Origin: Rhinopithecus roxellana
Lineage: Eukaryota > Chordata > Mammalia > Primates > Cercopithecidae
Assembly (NCBI RefSeq): GCF_007565055.1
Contig: NW_022141556.1
Span: 62,001 to 126,000 of the forward strand
Direction of reading: 5' to 3'
DNA length: 64,000 nucleotides
A program made the translations under genes and the position numbers. This document shows, piece after piece, positions 59,401-64,000 of the stretch; the stretch's first letter is position 1; every line of letters begins with the position of its first letter. The notes under the pieces were generated by a model, which saw only the letters and a program-made list of their open reading frames with translations, was not told the origin of the DNA and did not search any database.

Positions 59401-61612
59401 ATTGCCATGTGTGAATGCACCTCACAGAGTTACACGTTTCTCTTCAGTGATCAGTCTCTCAACACAGTTTTCTGGAAATCTGCAATTAGATACTTCATAG
59501 CACAATGAACCTTACGGTGACATAGGAAATATCCACACATGAAAACAAGAAAGAAGCTGTCTTCGAAACTTCTTGGTGATGTGTGAATTCATCTCACAGA
59601 GTTACATTTATGTTTCGTGGAGCAGTCCATTAAAACTGTCTTTGAGCAACCTGAGAACGGCTTCCTTGGATCGCATTGAGGACTACTCTGATGAAGGAAA
59701 TTTCAACCGTTCAAAACGTGAAAGAAGCTTTCTGAGAAACTTCTTTCTGATCTGAGAGTTCATCTCACAGACTTATAACTTAGACTTCAGGAAGCAGTTT
59801 GCTAACACTCTTTTCGTGGAATCTGGAAAGTGATATTTGGGAGCCCATAGGGGCCCATGGTGAAAAAGGAACTATCCTCACATAATAACTAAAGAGAAGC
59901 TTTCTGAGAAACTGCATTGCCATGTGTGAATGCACCTTAGAGAGTTACACGTTTCTCTTCAGTGATCAGTCTGTCAACACAGTTTTCTGGAAATCTGCAA
60001 TTAGATACTTCATAGCACAATGAACCTTACGGTGACATAGGAATTATCCACAGACGAAAACAAGAAAGAAGCTTTCTTAGAAACTTCTTGGTGATGTGTG
60101 AATTCATCTCACAGAGTTACAGTTATGTTTCGTGGAGTAGTCCATTAACACTGTCTTTGAGCAACCTGAGAAGGGCTTCCTTGGATCGCATTGAGGCCTA
60201 CACTGATGAAGGAAATTTCAACCGTTCAAAACGTGAAAGAAGCTTTCTGAGAAACTTCTTTCTGATCTGTGAGTTCATCTCACAGACTTATAACTTAGAC
60301 TTCAGGAAGCAGTTTGCTAACACTCTTTTCGTGGAATCTGCAAAGTGATATTTGGGAGCCCTTAGGGGCCCATGGTGAAAAAGGATGTATTCTCACATAA
60401 TAACTAAAGAGAATCTGTCTGAGAAACTACATTGCTATGTGTGAATGCACCTCACAGAGTTACACGTTTCTCTTCACTGATCAGTTTGTCAACACAGTTT
60501 TCTGAAAATCTGCAATTAGATACTTCATAGCACAATGAACCTTACGGTGACATAGGAAATATCCACAGATGAAAACATGAAAGAAGCTTTCTTAGAAACT
60601 TCTTGGTGATGTGTGAATTCATCTCACAGAGTTACACTTATGTTTCGTAGTGCAGTCCATTAACACTGTCTTTGAGCACCCTGAGAACGGCTTCCATGGA
60701 TCGCATTGAGGCCTACGTTGACGAAGGAAATTTTAGCCGTTCAAAACGTGAAAGAAGCTTTCTGAGGAACTTCTTTCTGATCTGTGAGTTCATCGCACAG
60801 ACTTATATCTTAGACTTCAGGAAGCAGTTTGCTAACACTCTTTTCGTGGAATCTGGAAAGTGATATTTGGGAGCCCTTAGGGGCCCATGGTGAAAAAGGA
60901 AATATCCCTACATAACAACTAGGGAGAAGCTTTCTGAGAGATTGCTTTCTGATGTGTGACTTCATCACACAGAGTTCCACCCTTCTCTTCTTGGAACAGT
61001 TTGCTAACACTGTTGTTTGGATTCTGCAAAGGTATATTTGGGAGCTCTTTGAGGGCTATGGGGAAAAAGGAAATATCCTCACATAATAACTAAAGAGAAG
61101 CTTTCTGAGAAACTGTATTGCCATGTGTGAATGCACCTCACAGAGTTTCACGTTTCTCTTCAGTGATCAGTCTCTCAACACAGTTTTCTGGAAATCTGCA
61201 ATTAGATACTTCATAGCACAATGAACCTTACGGTGACATAGGAAATATCCACACCTGAAAACAAGAAAGAAGCTGTCTTCGAAACTTCTTGGTGACGTGT
61301 GAATTCATCTCACAGAGTTACATTTATGTTTCGTGGAGCAGTCCATTAACACTGTCTTTGAGCTACCAGAGAACGGCTTCCTTGGATCGCATTGAGGCCT
61401 ACGCTGATGAAGGAAATTTCAACCGTTCAAAACGTGAAAGAAGCTTTCTGAGAAACTTCTTTCTGATCTGTGAGTTCATCTCACAGACTTATAACTTAGA
61501 CTTCAGGAAGCAGTTTGCTAACACTCTTTTCGTGGAATTTGGAAAGTGATATTTGGGAGCCCATAGGGGCCCATGGTGAAAAAGGAAATATCCCTACATA
61601 ACAACTAGAGAG
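56469..61612 (+). repeat. Tract: X-D then 3,4,4,4,3,3,4,3
   Basis: Thirty monomers. X starts at 56469 and D at 56639. Units start at 56810, 57325, 58011, 58696, 59382, 59897, 60412 and 61098. The tetramers at 58011 and 58696 are near-identical neighbours (686-bp offset) sharing TTTCAAGCGTTC and CTGATCTGAGAG. Confidence 0.85.
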
Positions 61613-62436
61613 AAGCTTTCTGAGAGATTGCTTTCTGATGTGTGACTTCATCTCATTGAGTTACGCCAGTGTTTTTTTAGCCGTTTCCTAGGACTGTTTC
61701 CGTGGATTCGGAGAAGTGATATTTCAGATGGCTTTGAAGAATAGAAAGAGAAAAGAAATATCCTCCAAGAAAAAGCGGAGTCAAGCTTTCTGAGAAACTG
61801 CTTTGTGATATGTGAATTCATTTCACAGTGTTACATCACCCTTTCTCAGGTGAGTTTCCTAGCACTCATTTTGAGGTATCTCAGATGTGATGTCTTGGAT
61901 ATCGTTGAATCGCATGGTGAATAAGGAACTATCCTCAGAGAAACCTTCAGAGAAGCCTTCTCAGAAACTTCTTTGTTGTGGGTGAATTCAGCCCACAGAC
62001 TGAGAAGCTTGCTAGCAGAGTTGTCGCAGAATCTGCAATAGGACACACGGTGGCGCTCCGAGACCACAAATAACCTCGTCTTACTAAAGTAAGAAGCTTT
62101 CTGAGAAACCGCTTTGTGATGTGTGAATACAACTCAGTATGTTGCAGCTGTATTTCGTGGGGCCGTGGCCTAGCCCTATTTGTGTGGAATCTGAGAACAG
62201 ATATTCCGGATCCCTTGGAAAACAATGGGGCCAATGGAAATATCTTCCAATAAAAATGAGAAAGAAGTTTTCTGAGAAACTACTTTGTGATCTGTGAATT
62301 CATCTCACAGAGTTACAACTTAGGCCTCATGAAGCAGTTTGCTACCTGATTTTCGTGAAATCTGCAAAGGGATATTTGGGAGTCCATTGGGGCCCATTGT
62401 GAAAAAGGAAATATCCTCACATAATAACTAGAGAGA
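61613..62436 (+). repeat. E-F-G-H-I cassette
   Basis: Starts at 61613 (E), 61784 (F), 61953 (G), 62094 (H) and 62265 (I). It matches 5516-6338, including TTTTTTTAGCC and TCAGTATGTTGCAGC. Confidence 0.9.
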
Positions 62437-64000
62437 AGCTTTCTGAGAGATTGCTTTCTAATGTGTGACTTCATCACACAGAGTTCCACCCTTCCCTTCT
62501 TGGAACAGTTTGCTAACACTCTTTTCGTGGAATCTGGAAAGTGATATTTGGGAGCCCATAGGGGCCCATGGTGAAAAACGAAATATCCCTACAAAATAAC
62601 TAGAGAGAAGCTTTCTAAGAGATTGCTGTCTGATGTGTGACTTCATCACACAGAGTTCCACCGTTCCCTTCTTGGAACAGTTTGCTAACACTGTTGTCGT
62701 GGATTCTGCAAAGGTATATTTGGGAGCTCATTGAGTGCTGTGGTGAAAAAGGAAATATCCTCACATAATAACTAAAGAGAAGCTTTCTGAGAAACTGCAT
62801 TGCCATGTGTGAATGCACCTCACAGAGTTACACGTTTCTCTTCAGTGAACAGTTTGTTAACACAGTTTTCTGGAAATCTGCAATTAGATACTTCATAGCA
62901 CAATGAACCTTACGGTGACATAGGAAATATCCACAGAGGAAAACTGGAAGGAAGCTTTCTTAGAAACTTCTTGGTGATGTGTGAATTCATCTCACAGAGT
63001 TACATTTATGTTTCGTGGAGCAGTCCATTAACACTGTCTTTGAGCAACCTGTGAAGGGCTTCCTTGGATCGCATGGAGGCCTACGCTGATGAAGGAAATT
63101 TTAACCGTTCAAAACGTGAAAGAAGCTTTCTGAGAAACTTCTTTCTGATCTGTGAGTTCATCTCACAGACTTATAACTTAGACTTCAGGAAGCAGTTTGC
63201 TAACACTCTTTCCGTGGAATCTGGAAAGTGATATTTGGGAGAACATAGGGGCCCATGGTGAAAAAGGAAGTATCCTCACATAATAACTAAAGAGAAGCTT
63301 TCTGAGAAACTGCATTGCCATGTGTGAATGCACCTCAAAGAGTTACACGTTTCTTTTCAGTGATCAGTTTGTTAACACAGTTTTCTGGAAATCTGCAATT
63401 AGATACTTCACAGCGCAATGAACCTTACGGTGACAAAGGAAATATCCACAGAGGAAAACTGGAAAGAAGCTTTCTTAGAAACTTCTTGGTGATGTGTGAA
63501 TTCATCTCACAGAGTTACATTTCTGTTTCGTAGAGTAGTCCATTAACACTGTCTTTGAGCAACCTGAGAACGGCTTCCTTGGATCGCATTGAGGCCTACG
63601 CTGATGAAGGAAATTTCAACCGTTCAAAACGTGAAAGAAGCTTTCTGAGAAACTTCTTTCTGATCTGTGAGTTCATCTCACAGACTTATATTTTAGACTT
63701 CAGGAAGCAGTTTGCTAACACTCTTTTCGTGGAATCTGGAAAGTGATATTTGGGAGCCCATAGGGGCCCATGGTGAAAAAGGAAGTATCCTCACATAATA
63801 ATTAAAGAGAAGCTTTCTGAGAAACTGCATTGCCATGTGTGAATGCACCTCACAGGGTTACACGTTTCTCTTCAGTGATCATTTTGTTAACACAGTTTTC
63901 TGGAAATCTGCAATTAGATACTTCATAGCAGAATGAAACTTACGGTGACAAAGGAAATTTCCACAGAGGAAAACTGGAAAGAAGCTTTCTTAGAAACTTC
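62437..64000 (+). repeat. Tract: X-D then 3,3 and a cut unit at window end
   Basis: X at 62437 and D at 62609, trimers at 62781 and 63296, and A at 63811. The window ends shortly after the next B begins. It follows 6339-7903 closely, for example GGAGAACATAGGGG and TACATTTCTGTTTCG. Confidence 0.85.

Larger units (their letters stand above)
41273..64000 (+). repeat. Young alpha-satellite HOR array, right part
   Basis: Same monomer types, trimer/tetramer mix and cassettes as the left young array and in the same orientation, so the two were once continuous or one was copied from the other. B monomers again read GAGCAACCTGAGAA and GATGAAGGAAATTTCAACC. The start is an abrupt joint inside E; the right edge lies beyond the window. 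No gene is seen. Confidence 0.93.
52701..64000 (+). repeat. Segmental duplicate B (paralogue of 1-7903)
   Basis: Relative to duplicate A it has a ten-monomer gain of 1681 bp (55129-56809: ABC plus a whole E-I cassette plus X-D). It also has a fourteen-monomer gain of about 2401 bp (58011-60411: units 4,4,3,3) and lacks one tetramer corresponding to 4315-5000. Elsewhere single-base differences are sparse. One patch at 54195-54344 differs strongly. Confidence 0.88.

Noticed and set aside
1..64000. CRISPR array
   Set aside because: Regular repetition is of 171-bp units without unique spacers, and the monomers are alpha satellite.
1..64000. Inverted satellite segments
   Set aside because: All monomers read in the same direction on both sides of the L1 and at both array boundaries. 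Only the 27-bp filler at 23831 shows a short inverted fragment.
1..64000. Canonical human CENP-B box in the linker
   Set aside because: Linkers read CTATGGTGAAAAAGG, CCCATGGTGAAAAAGG or TTACGGTGACAAAGG types; none contains TTCG...CGGG at that place.
1..64000. Alu or other SINE insertions
   Set aside because: I saw no Alu-type left or right monomer and no other A-tailed element outside the L1.

Overview
This window is primate centromeric or pericentromeric alpha-satellite DNA. It is built almost entirely of head-to-tail monomers of about 171 bp, all in one orientation, and is interrupted once by a nearly full-length LINE-1 on the + strand (23921-29926). I see no host protein-coding gene, tRNA, rRNA, CRISPR array or prokaryotic signal. 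The many 60-140 aa open frames in the satellite are chance frames copied with the repeat. Monomer family and L1 lineage point to an anthropoid primate. Monomer sequence looks unlike the usual human families. A near-intact L1 carrying a 3'UTR of older L1PA type is compatible with a New World monkey, but the species call is an inference of low confidence. Monomer boundaries below are read by eye from the HindIII-like AAGCTTTC start and are good to about 2 bp.

Monomer types. Four main types, in order A (GCATTGCCATGTG..., ends ATCCACAGATG), B (CTTCTTGGTGATGTG..., GAGGCCTACGCTGA), C (TTCTTTCTGATCTGTGAG...) and D (GAGAGATTGCTTTCTG...), form tetramers ABCD (about 686 bp) or trimers ABC without D (about 515 bp). 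A five-monomer cassette E-F-G-H-I (about 825 bp, with G only 141 bp) interrupts the array ten times, one copy partial and one broken. It is normally followed by X, a D/C hybrid monomer.

Layout. 1-18795: young, homogeneous array of mixed trimers and tetramers, with cassettes at 1 (partial), 5516, 12003 and 16431. 18796-41272: older, more diverged array of tetramers only, with no cassette; it holds the L1 and most of the scars. 41273-64000: young array again, same orientation, with cassettes at 41273 (broken), 43400, 46284, 52248, 55644 and 61613. The last 11.3 kb (52701-64000) is a near copy of the first 7.9 kb (1-7903), with three unit-sized gains or losses and one gene-conversion-like patch.

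L1. The element has 13-bp target-site duplications, a 5'UTR lacking roughly the first 26 nt, an intact 338-aa ORF1, and an ORF2 of normal extent broken by a 2-nt A-run expansion and one Trp-to-stop change. It has a normal 3'UTR and an A-rich tail. ORF1p would bind RNA and ORF2p would supply endonuclease and reverse transcriptase, but this copy could not make complete ORF2p. The satellite's likely role is structural, as a substrate for centromeric chromatin. It has pJalpha-type motifs and no canonical CENP-B box, but one monomer at 33627-33643 matches all nine core positions of the CENP-B consensus.
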